Assembly: GCA_030536575.1 (NCBI GenBank)
Contig: JAUNPS010000036.1
Span: forward strand, 1 to 52,994
Direction of reading: 5' to 3'
DNA from: Eubacteriales bacterium
Lineage (GTDB): Bacteria > Bacillota > Clostridia > Lachnospirales > Lachnospiraceae
DNA: 52,994 nt
Numbering within the stretch: position 1 is the first letter of the stretch; each line of letters starts with the position of its first letter. The notes under the pieces are model-generated. The model did not search any database and had not been told where the DNA came from. It saw nothing but the letters and a program-made list of their open reading frames with translations. The position numbers and the translations under genes are program-made. Below are positions 41,805 to 50,427 of the stretch, piece by piece.

Positions 41805-42896
41805 CTAATAATCCTGATTCTCCATATATTTCATATAGTTGACTACCATCAGCGCAATCTTAAACGTCAGCGCATCGTCGAACACCCGGATATCCAGCCC
41901 TGTGCTCTTCTGCAGCTTCTCCAGCCGGTATACCAGCGTGTTCCGGTGTACATAAAGCTGTCTGGAAGTCTCCGATACATTCAGATTATTCTCAAAGAAT
42001 TTATTAATCGTCATCAGCGTCTCGTCATCCAGCGAATCCGGAATATTATCCCCGAACACTTCCTGCATGAACATCTCGCACAGCGGAATCGGAAGCTGAT
42101 AGATCAGCCGCCCAATCCCCAGCGTATTATACGCCACAATGCTCTTCTCCGAATAGAAAATCTTTCCAACATCCAGCGCCATCTTCGCCTCTTTATAAGA
42201 CTTGGACACCAGCTTGATCTCATTCACGATCGTACCGTAAGAAATGCGCACCGCCGACATCGCCTCGGAGTTCAGCATATCCTTCATCATCTTGGCGACT
42301 TCTTCCACATCCTCGTAAGTCTCTTCTGGCTTCAGCTCCCGAACAAGAATGATGCTTTTCTCATCCACAGCCGTAATAAAGTCCTTGGCCCTGGACGCAA
42401 AAAGCGTCTTCAAAAGCTCCCGCGCATTATTATCCTTTTCCTGCCGGGTCTCCACCATAAAGACCACTCTGGGGACTTCCACATCAATGTGAAGCTTCTT
42501 CGCCCGGTTATACATATCGACCAGAAGAAGGTTGTCCAGCAAAAGGTTCTGGATAAAGTTATTCTTATCGTAACGCTCCTTATAGGCCTCGATCAAATTC
42601 TGGATTTCGCTGACCGCCACTTTCCCGATCATGCCCGCGTCCTCATTCGATCCCTTGGAGATCAACACATATTCGATAACCTGTTCATTAAATATCTTAA
42701 AGAAATGGCAGCCCTGAATTACCTGACTATCCGCTACCGATTCTGCAAACTGCTGAATAATCCCGGATGAAACCGTCTCATCCTGCTGAAATGTCGTCGC
42801 CACGACCCGCCCTTCCGGATCATAAATACCCAGATCGATCCGGGTAATCCCGCGGAGTTCATCGATGGCCGACTGAAGTACCTGACTGGAAATCAT
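41805..42896 (-). CDS. PucR/CdaR-type transcriptional regulator (363 aa)
   Basis: The N-terminal part (about 1-130) resembles the sugar-diacid recognition region of CdaR proteins (SSQVLQSAIDELRGITRIDLGIYDPEGRVVATT). The middle is a GGDEF-like PucR domain. The C terminus holds the PucR helix-turn-helix: FFENNLNVSETSRQLYVHRNTLVYRLEKLQKSTGLDIR. CdaR-type regulators respond to sugar acids and other small ligands. The likely target is the hydratase downstream, which fits an acid-metabolising role (inference). A TTGCGT-17-TATGAT promoter lies upstream. Confidence 0.9.
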   Translation of the reverse strand: MISSQVLQSAIDELRGITRIDLGIYDPEGRVVATTFQQDETVSSGIIQQFAESVADSQVIQGCHFFKIFNEQVIEYVLISKGSNEDAGMIGKVAVSEIQNLIEAYKERYDKNNFIQNLLLDNLLLVDMYNRAKKLHIDVEVPRVVFMVETRQEKDNNARELLKTLFASRAKDFITAVDEKSIILVRELKPEETYEDVEEVAKMMKDMLNSEAMSAVRISYGTIVNEIKLVSKSYKEAKMALDVGKIFYSEKSIVAYNTLGIGRLIYQLPIPLCEMFMQEVFGDNIPDSLDDETLMTINKFFENNLNVSETSRQLYVHRNTLVYRLEKLQKSTGLDIRVFDDALTFKIALMVVNYMKYMENQDY

Positions 42897-42925
42897 GTTT
42901 TCACTTCCTTAACCTTATTTTCATT

Positions 42926-42954
42926 ATCATAAAACATTTTTTCCAAAAACGCAA
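42926..42954 (-). promoter_or_regulatory. Promoter of the PucR/CdaR-type regulator gene
   Basis: On the minus strand -35 TTGCGT (42954-42949) and -10 TATGAT (42931-42926) are 17 bases apart, about 30 bases before the start codon. Confidence 0.55.
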
Positions 42955-42960
42955 GAAAAT

Positions 42961-43314
42961 TTAGGAATAGTACAGCCCATAATCCAGAATGATCGCTGCC
43001 GCCAGAATCACGACCGCCACCGCCATCAGCACCGGCGTCAGGCCAAAGACCTTAAAATGCCGCTTCCATGTCTTCTTCCCGCGGACACCTTCGCCTTTCT
43101 TCTTTTTCATCAAAAGGCCCGCCAGGATGAACAGCGCGAACGCCCCGACGAAGAACAAACCGCTTCGCGCCAGCGTCAGCGCCGCCCGGATCTGAAACGA
43201 ATTCAAAAACAGCCCCACCAGGAAAAACAGCCCGAATGCAGCGCCTGCAATGGCCAGGCCGATCAGAAGCGCTTTCCCGGTGTCACGAAGGCCGTCCACT
43301 ATCTTTTCTTTCAT
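42961..43314 (-). CDS. Small membrane protein of unknown function (117 aa)
   Basis: Three hydrophobic helices are visible (about 15-37, 46-68 and 92-114), separated by a strongly basic loop MKKKKGEGVRGKKTWKR that should face the cytoplasm. I do not recognise the family. It lies 13 bases after oppF on the same strand and is probably the last gene of the peptide-transport operon, but a transport role is not shown. Confidence 0.75.
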   Translation of the reverse strand: MKEKIVDGLRDTGKALLIGLAIAGAAFGLFFLVGLFLNSFQIRAALTLARSGLFFVGAFALFILAGLLMKKKKGEGVRGKKTWKRHFKVFGLTPVLMAVAVVILAAAIILDYGLYYS

Positions 43315-43327
43315 CTTCCGTCACCTG

Positions 43328-44296
43328 TCAGGAAACCAGGAAACATGCGACAAAGTGGCCATTTCCCATATCTTTTAAAGCCGGACGCTCCTGCTTGCAG
43401 CGTGCCGTCGCGCGGGGGCATCTTCCGGCAAATTTACAGCCTGCCGGCGGATTCACCGGACTGGAAACCTCGCCCTCCAGGCGGATACGCCCTGCTTCTC
43501 TCTCCGCTTCTACCACCGGGTCCGGAATGGGGATCGCAGACAGCAGCGCAATCGTATACGGATGGAGCGGATTCCGATACAGCTCTTCCGACTGGGTAAT
43601 TTCCACGATATTGCCCAGATACATGACCGCCATACGGTCCGAAATATGCTTTACCATCGAAAGGTCATGGGCCACGAACAGATAGGTCAGTCCCATTTCA
43701 TTCTGAAGCTTAATCAGCATATTGACCACCTGGGCCTGAATGGACACGTCCAGCGCCGAAATCGGCTCGTCCAGCACCAGGAACTTCGGATTCATCGCCA
43801 GCGCCCGCGCAATCCCGATTCTCTGACGCTGCCCGCCGGAAAATTCATGGATGAAACGGTTCGCATGCTCCTCATTTAAGCCGACCATATGAAGCAGTTC
43901 ATAGATCTTATCCGTCCGCTCGGCCTTATTTTTCACCAGATGGTGTACGTCCAGCCCCTCCGCAATGATATCGCTTACCGTCATTCTGGGGTCCAGGGAC
44001 GCATACGGGTCCTGGAATACCATCTGCGCCTTTTTCTTAAAAGCCTGCAGCTCCGCGCCCTTTAACGCGTGGATATCCTTCCCTTCGTAGAGTACCTCGC
44101 CGTCCGTTTTATTATACATGCCAAGGCAGGTACGCCCGCAGGTGGTCTTCCCGCAGCCGGACTCGCCTACCAGGCCAAGGGTTTCGCCCTCATGAATCTT
44201 GAAACTGACGTCATCCACCGCCTTCAGCACCTGTTTATGACCCAGATCGAAATATTTTTTCAGGTGATTCACCTCAAGGATCACTTTCTTGCTCAT
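43328..44296 (-). CDS. oppF: Oligopeptide ABC transporter ATP-binding protein OppF-like (322 aa)
   Basis: This is one of two ATPases of the oligopeptide importer. Walker A is GESGCGKTT (44-52), the ABC signature is FSGGQRQRIGIARA, and Walker B is FLVLDEPISALD. The C-terminal oligopeptide/dipeptide domain contains a cysteine motif (NPPAGCKFAGRCPRATARC) that binds an iron-sulfur cluster in related proteins. It overlaps oppD by four bases. Confidence 0.95.
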   Translation of the reverse strand: MSKKVILEVNHLKKYFDLGHKQVLKAVDDVSFKIHEGETLGLVGESGCGKTTCGRTCLGMYNKTDGEVLYEGKDIHALKGAELQAFKKKAQMVFQDPYASLDPRMTVSDIIAEGLDVHHLVKNKAERTDKIYELLHMVGLNEEHANRFIHEFSGGQRQRIGIARALAMNPKFLVLDEPISALDVSIQAQVVNMLIKLQNEMGLTYLFVAHDLSMVKHISDRMAVMYLGNIVEITQSEELYRNPLHPYTIALLSAIPIPDPVVEAEREAGRIRLEGEVSSPVNPPAGCKFAGRCPRATARCKQERPALKDMGNGHFVACFLVS

Positions 44297-45315
44297 TTTT
44301 TCTCCTCCTGCGTAAACGGTGCGTCTTCCCGCGGTTTCTCCAGCGAATAGAGCCAGCAGGCCGCTTCGTGCTCCTCTTCAAATGTCCGCGCGGGCGGCAT
44401 TTCATTGCAGCAAATTTCCATACAATATTTACACCTTGTGCTGAACGGGCAGCCCTTTGGCGGATTCAGCAGATCCGGCGGCGTTCCTTCGATGGAGGCC
44501 AGCGTCTGTTTATTTTCCAAATCCAGACGGGGAACCGCTTCCAGCAGGGCGTTCGTGTAGGGATGGCGCGGATGCTGGAATACGTCCAGGCTCTTCCCGT
44601 GCTCCACGATTTTTCCGGAATACATAACCTCAATGCGGTGTGCAATGTTCGCAACCACACCCAGGTCATGGGTAATCAGGATTACCGACGTTCCCATTTC
44701 TTTCTGAAGGGCTTTGATCAGATCCATAATCTGTGCCTGAATCGTCACGTCCAGAGCCGTCGTAGGCTCGTCGGCAATCAGAAGCTGGGGATTGCACGCA
44801 AAGGCGATGGCAATCATCACACGCTGGCGCATACCGCCGGAAAACTCATGGGGATACTGCTTCACCCGCTTCTCCGGCATCGGGATTCCCACCTTGCGCA
44901 GGAGCTCCACAGCCTTGTCCATGGCCTCTTTCTTGCTCATTTTCTCGTGGTGCAGAATATTTTCCGTAATCTGCTTTCCGACGGTCATCGTCGGATTCAG
45001 CGCCGCCAGCGCATCCTGGAAAATAATGGCCGCGTCGCCGCCCCGGTACTGTTTCAGCCGGTCTTTTTCAAATTTCAGGACGTCCTCCCCGTTAAACAGG
45101 ATCTGGCTTCCCTCTTTGATCTCTGCGGGCGGAACCTTGATCAGACGCATGATCGTCTTGGCGGTCACGGATTTTCCGCAGCCGGACTCCCCTACTACGG
45201 CGACCGTTTCTCCTTTCGCCACATCAAAGGAAACGCCGCGTACAGACTGGACTTCTCCGGCCATTGTATGATAAGACACTTTTAAATTCTTTACTTCCAA
45301 TAATTTTTCGCTCAT
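44293..45315 (-). CDS. oppD: Oligopeptide ABC transporter ATP-binding protein OppD-like (340 aa)
   Basis: This is the second ATPase of the importer. Walker A is GESGCGKSV (42-50), the signature is FSGGMRQRVMIAIA and Walker B is LLIADEPTTALD. The C-terminal cysteine motif is NPPKGCPFSTRCKYCMEIC. It follows oppC by 15 bases and overlaps oppF, so the two ATPases should be made in equal amounts. Confidence 0.95.
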   Translation of the reverse strand: MSEKLLEVKNLKVSYHTMAGEVQSVRGVSFDVAKGETVAVVGESGCGKSVTAKTIMRLIKVPPAEIKEGSQILFNGEDVLKFEKDRLKQYRGGDAAIIFQDALAALNPTMTVGKQITENILHHEKMSKKEAMDKAVELLRKVGIPMPEKRVKQYPHEFSGGMRQRVMIAIAFACNPQLLIADEPTTALDVTIQAQIMDLIKALQKEMGTSVILITHDLGVVANIAHRIEVMYSGKIVEHGKSLDVFQHPRHPYTNALLEAVPRLDLENKQTLASIEGTPPDLLNPPKGCPFSTRCKYCMEICCNEMPPARTFEEEHEAACWLYSLEKPREDAPFTQEEKK

Positions 45316-45330
45316 GCCGTACCCCCGTTA

Positions 45331-46257
45331 TCAATGTGTTCTCGGATCCAATGCATCCCGCAGGGCATCGCCAAGCAAGTTAAATGCCAGCACCGTCAGG
45401 CACAGCACAACTGCCGGGAAAAGAAGCTGCCAGGGATAAAAGGACATCTTCGATTTTCCTTCGGAAATCAGCACACCAAGGCTGATTACATCCGAAAGCC
45501 CCATTCCCAAAAAGCTCAGGCTGGCTTCTGTGAAAATATAGCTCGGAATACTGGAGCACAGATTCAGGATCAGGATACTGATCGTATTCGGAAGCAGGTG
45601 TTTCGTGATGATCCGCATCGGGGACGCGCCGATCATCTGGGCTGCCTGAACATACTCGGACTCTCGAAGCTGCATAAGCTGGCCTCGAACCTGACGGGCG
45701 GTTCCGCACCAGGATGTGATACACATCGCGATCAGCAGGCCGCCGACATTTTTCCCGACTACCATCATAACCAGCAGCGTGATCAACAGCGACGGGAAGG
45801 AGTTTACAATTTCCAGAATACGCATCATAACATTGTCCACGATACCGCCGGAATAAGCCATAATTCCACCGTAAGCGCATCCTACGATAAGCTGAATCGC
45901 GGAACATACCAGCGCAATGATCAGAGACAGCCTTGCCCCGATCCAGACACGGGAGAACAGATCTCTTCCCATCGTATCCGTTCCAAACCAGTAAGTCGAA
46001 TTCGGCGCCAGATTTTTCACCTTTGCATCAATATCAATATAATTTTCTCCGGACAGCGCAGGCCCGAACAAAATGAAAAAGAGCAGAATCGCCAGAAGAA
46101 TCATCGCCGAAATTGCAATGGGATTCTTCCGCAGTTTATACCAGGCCCCCTGCCAGAAGGTAATGGTAGGGCGGTTGATCTTTTCCGCGTCAAACCGGCT
46201 CCGCTCCACGGGAGCAGCTTCCTGCGGTGTTAAAATTCTCGTTTTTGCCGTTGCCAT
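45331..46257 (-). CDS. oppC: Oligopeptide ABC transporter permease OppC-like (308 aa)
   Basis: This is an integral-membrane subunit with an N-terminal cytoplasmic tail and six helices. The family motif STYWFGTDTMGRDLFSRVWIGARLSL is present. The EAA-type loop reads QAAQMIGASPMRIITKHLLPNT. The C-terminal LGDALRDALDPR is standard. It lies 12 bases after oppB. Confidence 0.94.
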   Translation of the reverse strand: MATAKTRILTPQEAAPVERSRFDAEKINRPTITFWQGAWYKLRKNPIAISAMILLAILLFFILFGPALSGENYIDIDAKVKNLAPNSTYWFGTDTMGRDLFSRVWIGARLSLIIALVCSAIQLIVGCAYGGIMAYSGGIVDNVMMRILEIVNSFPSLLITLLVMMVVGKNVGGLLIAMCITSWCGTARQVRGQLMQLRESEYVQAAQMIGASPMRIITKHLLPNTISILILNLCSSIPSYIFTEASLSFLGMGLSDVISLGVLISEGKSKMSFYPWQLLFPAVVLCLTVLAFNLLGDALRDALDPRTH

Positions 46258-46269
46258 TTCCAGTCCCTC

Positions 46270-47229
46270 CTATCTCTTGCCGCCGCTGATCCGGATACGC
46301 GGGTCGACGACGGTATACAGAATATCCGTGATAAACACGACGATGATATACAGCGCCGCCAGGATTACCGTTTCACCCATAACAATGGGTACGTCCTGAG
46401 CCGCCACCGCATTGACATAATAGAGTCCCAGGCCCGGAATCGAAAATACGCTTTCGATAAAGAAGGAGCCGGTAATACACATGGCAACGCTCATGGGGAG
46501 CTGCGTCACGATCGGAATAAAGGAGTTCCGGATCACATGGTGCAGGACGACTTCTTTGCGGCTTAATCCCTTGGATTCCGCCGTCAGGATATAATCCTGG
46601 TTCATGACATCCAGCATGGACGCTTTCAGAAGACGCGCATAGGATGCAATGTAGCTGAAACATCCCGCCAATGTGGGAAGAACCGTATACTTCCAGCCTC
46701 CGAACCAGATATTTTCAGACGGCCAGCCAATGACCGGGAACCATCCAAGATTTCCGGCGAAAAATGCCTGCAAAAGCAAGGCGAAGACCAGGTTTGGCAC
46801 CGAAATGAGCAGGATGGACAGGAATACCACCAGGTAATCCCAGATCGTCCCCTTCTTCACCGCGGCCAGAATTCCCAGCAAAAGGCCGACGGTCACGCCA
46901 AGAAGCATTTGCTGGATACCGAGACGGGCTGAAATCGGCCCTTTCTCTGCAATGATGGATTGAACGGTCTGTCCCTGATAAATAATGGATTCTCCGAAAT
47001 CTCCTTTCAGGAGTCCTTTCATGGTCACGACGTAGCGCTCCATGATTGGCTTATCCAGGCCGTATTTTGCGTACAGGCGCTCCGCGACATTGTCCGGAAG
47101 CTTCTCCACACGGGCGGAAAGCGCATCTCCGGGTGTGGCTGCCAGAAGGAAAAAGGTGGCTGTCGCAATGATGAACAGGGTAAGGATCATCACGACCAAC
47201 CGCTTCAGTGTGTATTTCAACATGTTCAT
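46270..47229 (-). CDS. oppB: Oligopeptide ABC transporter permease OppB-like (319 aa)
   Basis: This is the first permease subunit of the importer, starting MLKYTLKRLVVMILTLF as OppB proteins do. The conserved ATPGD segment, the loop LTAESKGLSRKEVVLHHVIRNS and the C-terminal DPRIRISGG are present. It is separated from oppA by a strong hairpin. Confidence 0.94.
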   Translation of the reverse strand: MNMLKYTLKRLVVMILTLFIIATATFFLLAATPGDALSARVEKLPDNVAERLYAKYGLDKPIMERYVVTMKGLLKGDFGESIIYQGQTVQSIIAEKGPISARLGIQQMLLGVTVGLLLGILAAVKKGTIWDYLVVFLSILLISVPNLVFALLLQAFFAGNLGWFPVIGWPSENIWFGGWKYTVLPTLAGCFSYIASYARLLKASMLDVMNQDYILTAESKGLSRKEVVLHHVIRNSFIPIVTQLPMSVAMCITGSFFIESVFSIPGLGLYYVNAVAAQDVPIVMGETVILAALYIIVVFITDILYTVVDPRIRISGGKR

Positions 47230-47243
47230 GCTTTCTCTCCTAT

Positions 47244-47286
47244 AAAAAAGTACGGTGTGAAAGTTCCTTCACTCCCGTACTTTTTT
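47244..47286 (-). terminator. Intra-operon attenuator between oppA and oppB
   Basis: AAAAAAGTACGG (47244-47255) pairs perfectly with CCGTACTTTTTT (47275-47286), with a further GTGAA/TTCAC stem inside. T runs are on both strands. As the operon has no separate strong promoter here, it probably lowers permease and ATPase expression relative to the binding protein. Confidence 0.75.
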
Positions 47287-47325
47287 GCCCTTTGGGTCTT
47301 ATGATTCCTGAATGCCTGGAATAGC

Positions 47326-49044
47326 TTAGTGCTCTACAATGTAAGCGCGGCTGAATTCATATTCTGCGCCAAACAGCGGAAGGCTCAGGCCTTTGACATA
47401 GGATTGATAGTAAATCTGGGACTGCGGGAAGTATAACGGGATCACGCCGCCCTTCTCCAGCAGAAGCTGTTCTGCCTGGGTGAACAGTTCCAGACGCTCT
47501 GCTTCATCCTGGCTGCTTCTGGCCTGTTCGATCAGGCTGTCATATTCTTCATCAGAAAAGCCGCCCATGAATTTCGCATAACCATTTCCGGTTACGAATA
47601 ATTCCATGAAGGTGATCGGGTCGTTGAAATCGCCATTCCAACCCATGGTATAGAAATCATACTTATACTCGTCTCTGGCGGTCTTCCAGGTCGATACATC
47701 CGGATAAACCTCTACGTTTACGTTCACGCCAAGAGCGTTTTCCACCTGCTGTTTGTACCACTCCAGAATGTTCGTGGTCTTCGTATTCGGGCTGTAGGTG
47801 AATACAGTCAGGGTCACGTCAGAAAGCTCGCCTTCAAAGCCCGCTTCTTCCATACCTTCTTTGAAAAGCGCCTGCAGATATTCGCTGTCGCCGATGTGCT
47901 CCTGATAAGCCAGCAGCGGCTCTTCCGCTACCGAACGGAACTCCGTATCGCCTACGGTCATACTATAGGGAACCAGGCTGTATGCCGGTGTGGAAAGTCC
48001 CTCTTCAAACATTAAAGCATATTCTTCACGGTCAAATGCCAGGGACAGAGCCAGGCGGCATTTCTCGTTCAGCATCAGTCCGGAAGGTCCGCCTTCTCCT
48101 GCCGGATGCTGGTCAACTACCAGATAGGTTACGCTCGGTTCATCCTGGCTGATGTGCACGAAGGTGCCGTCCTCTACCTTGGATTCCCACATGGAAACAT
48201 ATTCCAGGTCGGTCAGGGTCAGGACGTCAAGCTGCTGGGATTCCATAAGCTGTGCCTGGGTAGAGGTTTCGTCTACCACCTGCAGATTTACCTGGGTCAG
48301 GATAACACTGTCTGCATCCCAGTAATTTTCATTTTTCTTCAAGGTCATGCTGTTCTCGCGAACACGGTCGCTGATATAGAACGGCCCGTTAAAGACATGG
48401 AGCGTATAGTCGTTCGTCCAGTCTCCGCCTGCTTCTTCGGCTGCATCGATCAGGTCTTTTCTTACCGGGTAGAAGCATACCATGGCAACTTTCTTAATAA
48501 AGGATGAATCCGGAGCTGCCAGAGTTACTTCAAAGGTCAGGTCGTCGATGAGCTTAATCGCTACATCTTCTTCGCTGCCTTCTCCATTATAATAGGCTTC
48601 TGCGCCTTCGATCCCGGTAGCAAGGAATGCATAAGAAAATGCATTATCCGGATTCAGCAGTCTCAGCCAGGAATCTACGTAGTGCTGTGCCGTTACCGGA
48701 ACACCGTCAGACCACATACTTTCTTCACGGAGATGGAAGGTATAGGTCAGGCCGTCTTCACTGACCTCATAGGAAGTACAGCCTGCGTTCTCCACAACTT
48801 CTACGCCATCTTCCGTGAAGGTACGGAACAGACCTTCCTGAACTTCGGTTAATACCTGGAATTCATTCGCATTCCGGACATCGTTTACATCCAGAAGGCT
48901 CAGATCCGTAAATTTCAGATTCAGTACCTGCTCTGCGGCAAGGGTTTCACTTTCTTCTGCAAAAGCGCCCGTAAAGGTGCTCCCTGCGAGCATCAGCGCC
49001 AGTGCGGCTGCGCCCAGTTTTTTCACTAAGTTCTTTCTTTTCAA
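47326..49044 (-). CDS. oppA: Oligopeptide-binding protein OppA-like (572 aa)
   Basis: This is the substrate receptor of the peptide importer (family 5 solute-binding protein). The mature part shows LNLKFTDLSLLDVNDVRNANEFQVLTEVQEGLFR, TYTFHLREESMWSDGVPVTAQHYVDSW and the C-terminal SQIYYQSYVKGL segment, all typical. The start codon is TTG at 49044, with AAAGGAGG nine bases upstream. The signal peptide ends AGAFA and there is no Cys, so no lipid anchor is predicted, which is unusual. It is the first gene of the operon. Confidence 0.94.
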   Translation of the reverse strand: MKRKNLVKKLGAAALALMLAGSTFTGAFAEESETLAAEQVLNLKFTDLSLLDVNDVRNANEFQVLTEVQEGLFRTFTEDGVEVVENAGCTSYEVSEDGLTYTFHLREESMWSDGVPVTAQHYVDSWLRLLNPDNAFSYAFLATGIEGAEAYYNGEGSEEDVAIKLIDDLTFEVTLAAPDSSFIKKVAMVCFYPVRKDLIDAAEEAGGDWTNDYTLHVFNGPFYISDRVRENSMTLKKNENYWDADSVILTQVNLQVVDETSTQAQLMESQQLDVLTLTDLEYVSMWESKVEDGTFVHISQDEPSVTYLVVDQHPAGEGGPSGLMLNEKCRLALSLAFDREEYALMFEEGLSTPAYSLVPYSMTVGDTEFRSVAEEPLLAYQEHIGDSEYLQALFKEGMEEAGFEGELSDVTLTVFTYSPNTKTTNILEWYKQQVENALGVNVNVEVYPDVSTWKTARDEYKYDFYTMGWNGDFNDPITFMELFVTGNGYAKFMGGFSDEEYDSLIEQARSSQDEAERLELFTQAEQLLLEKGGVIPLYFPQSQIYYQSYVKGLSLPLFGAEYEFSRAYIVEH

Positions 49045-49234
49045 CCTGCGGTTCCTCCTTTGTTCAAAACAAAACAGAAGATCTAAGGTTCTTCCTTAAA
49101 CCCCCTGTTTCGCCAGTCGACTTGTATCCGACTATTTTTTGTAGTCATATTGTACACTTCTTCTCCCATTTTGTCAATGATTCTATGGCATTTTTGCCGT
49201 TTTTCCCGCATGTTTCACAAAAAGTTCACATTTT

Positions 49235-49747
49235 TCATCTCACGTTCACAATTCTGGAATATACTTTTTTCGAACCAAGGAGCCTTCCTCTTTTCCCATA
49301 CACCTTGATTTCCATTGAGAGGCGGTAGCGTCCGGTCTGCACAGACGTTGTCCGGCTGAGGCTGACATATTTTCCGGTTTTGGAGGCGAACCAGTTCGAG
49401 CTGTTCCGCCAGCCACCCCACCGGGTCTGTTTTTGGAGGCGCATGCGCAGGCTGATTCGTTTGGCGCTTTTCGAAAAGCTTCGGGCGCTGGCGTAGGCGG
49501 TGATTCTTTTTCGGTTACTGGTGCTGAGACGGCCTTTTACCGTCGTGACGGATGGAGTTTCCATGCTGGACTCTTCCGTCGGTTTTTCCTCATCCTCAAA
49601 GTTAAATTCCAGGTTAAATTCCGCCGTTTCCCGATACGTTTCACTTAATTTTTCCGTCTTTTTCGTTTTGGCGGAAACGGTCATCTGACTGCCAAGCAGG
49701 AAGCAAAGCAGTACGAGCAATCCTATTTTTCCCCATCCTTTTTTCAT
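49235..49747 (-). CDS. Secreted basic protein of unknown function (170 aa)
   Basis: It has a signal peptide (MKKGWGKIGLLVLLCFLLGSQMTVSA). An acidic linker (about 35-75) is followed by a very Arg/Ser/Lys-rich domain of about 100 residues, with short beta-strand-like stretches (RISLRMRLQKQTRWGGWRNSSNWFAS). I do not recognise the family. Start 49747 follows GAGGGG and overlaps the anti-sigma gene end, so it is coupled to the sigma/anti-sigma pair. It may be an envelope-stress effector, which is a guess. Confidence 0.75.
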   Translation of the reverse strand: MKKGWGKIGLLVLLCFLLGSQMTVSAKTKKTEKLSETYRETAEFNLEFNFEDEEKPTEESSMETPSVTTVKGRLSTSNRKRITAYASARSFSKSAKRISLRMRLQKQTRWGGWRNSSNWFASKTGKYVSLSRTTSVQTGRYRLSMEIKVYGKRGRLLGSKKVYSRIVNVR

Positions 49748-49758
49748 CTGCATTCCCC

Positions 49759-50427
49759 TCAATTCCACTCTACGGATTCTGCAATCCGGATCAAATCCTC
49801 TTTTTCCGCTCCATCCGTCATAATTGTATAATACAGATCCTGTTCATACCAGGAAAGCATCTTGTATGCCATGTCTCCATTCCGTTCGGTATACAATATT
49901 TCATGGCCATTTACTACCAGCTCCTCCTGGAGATCAAACGCACTGTCCTCATAGATAACCAGATCTTCGGATACCCGTTCCCGCGTAAAAATAATCTGGC
50001 TGCCCTGGGCATTTTCATACTGGACCATAAGCATTTCATTTTCCAGAATTTCTTCGTCGGTCTTCTGATATCCCTGCGGAAGCCAGGACGGCTCTGCCAG
50101 GGAAAGCTGGCCGGAGGTTTCCTCGATTTCATAGGTTGTCTGCTTCATTCCGTCGATCCATTGCGTCACCATCTGGAAGAATTTCTCCCGGTTTGCCTTT
50201 ACGCCAAAGGTGGCGGAAGCTGCCAGGGTCAGGCTGATGGCTGCCACCATTCCCGCTTTCTTTCCCCATCCGGCTGTTTTCCAGAACGTTCCCTTTGTCT
50301 CCTCCTGGCGGATCAGTTTTTCCATTTTCTTTTCGAATCCGGGAGAAAACACATGCTCCGGAATCGGTTGTTCTGCAAAGCACTCAAAGGCTTCGGTCAT
50401 TTGTCTGCACAGCCATTCATCCGTCAT
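49759..50427 (-). CDS. Anti-sigma-factor-like membrane protein with DUF4367 (222 aa)
   Basis: A short cytoplasmic N-terminal region of about 55 residues is followed by one membrane helix (about 57-75, KAGMVAAISLTLAASATFGV) and an extracytoplasmic DUF4367-type domain (EPSWLPQGYQKTDEEI...MAYKMLSWYEQDLYYTIMTDG). This layout is common for anti-sigma factors encoded after ECF sigma genes in clostridia. It overlaps the sigma gene by 11 bases. It lacks a recognisable zinc-binding anti-sigma motif. Confidence 0.85.
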   Translation of the reverse strand: MTDEWLCRQMTEAFECFAEQPIPEHVFSPGFEKKMEKLIRQEETKGTFWKTAGWGKKAGMVAAISLTLAASATFGVKANREKFFQMVTQWIDGMKQTTYEIEETSGQLSLAEPSWLPQGYQKTDEEILENEMLMVQYENAQGSQIIFTRERVSEDLVIYEDSAFDLQEELVVNGHEILYTERNGDMAYKMLSWYEQDLYYTIMTDGAEKEDLIRIAESVEWN

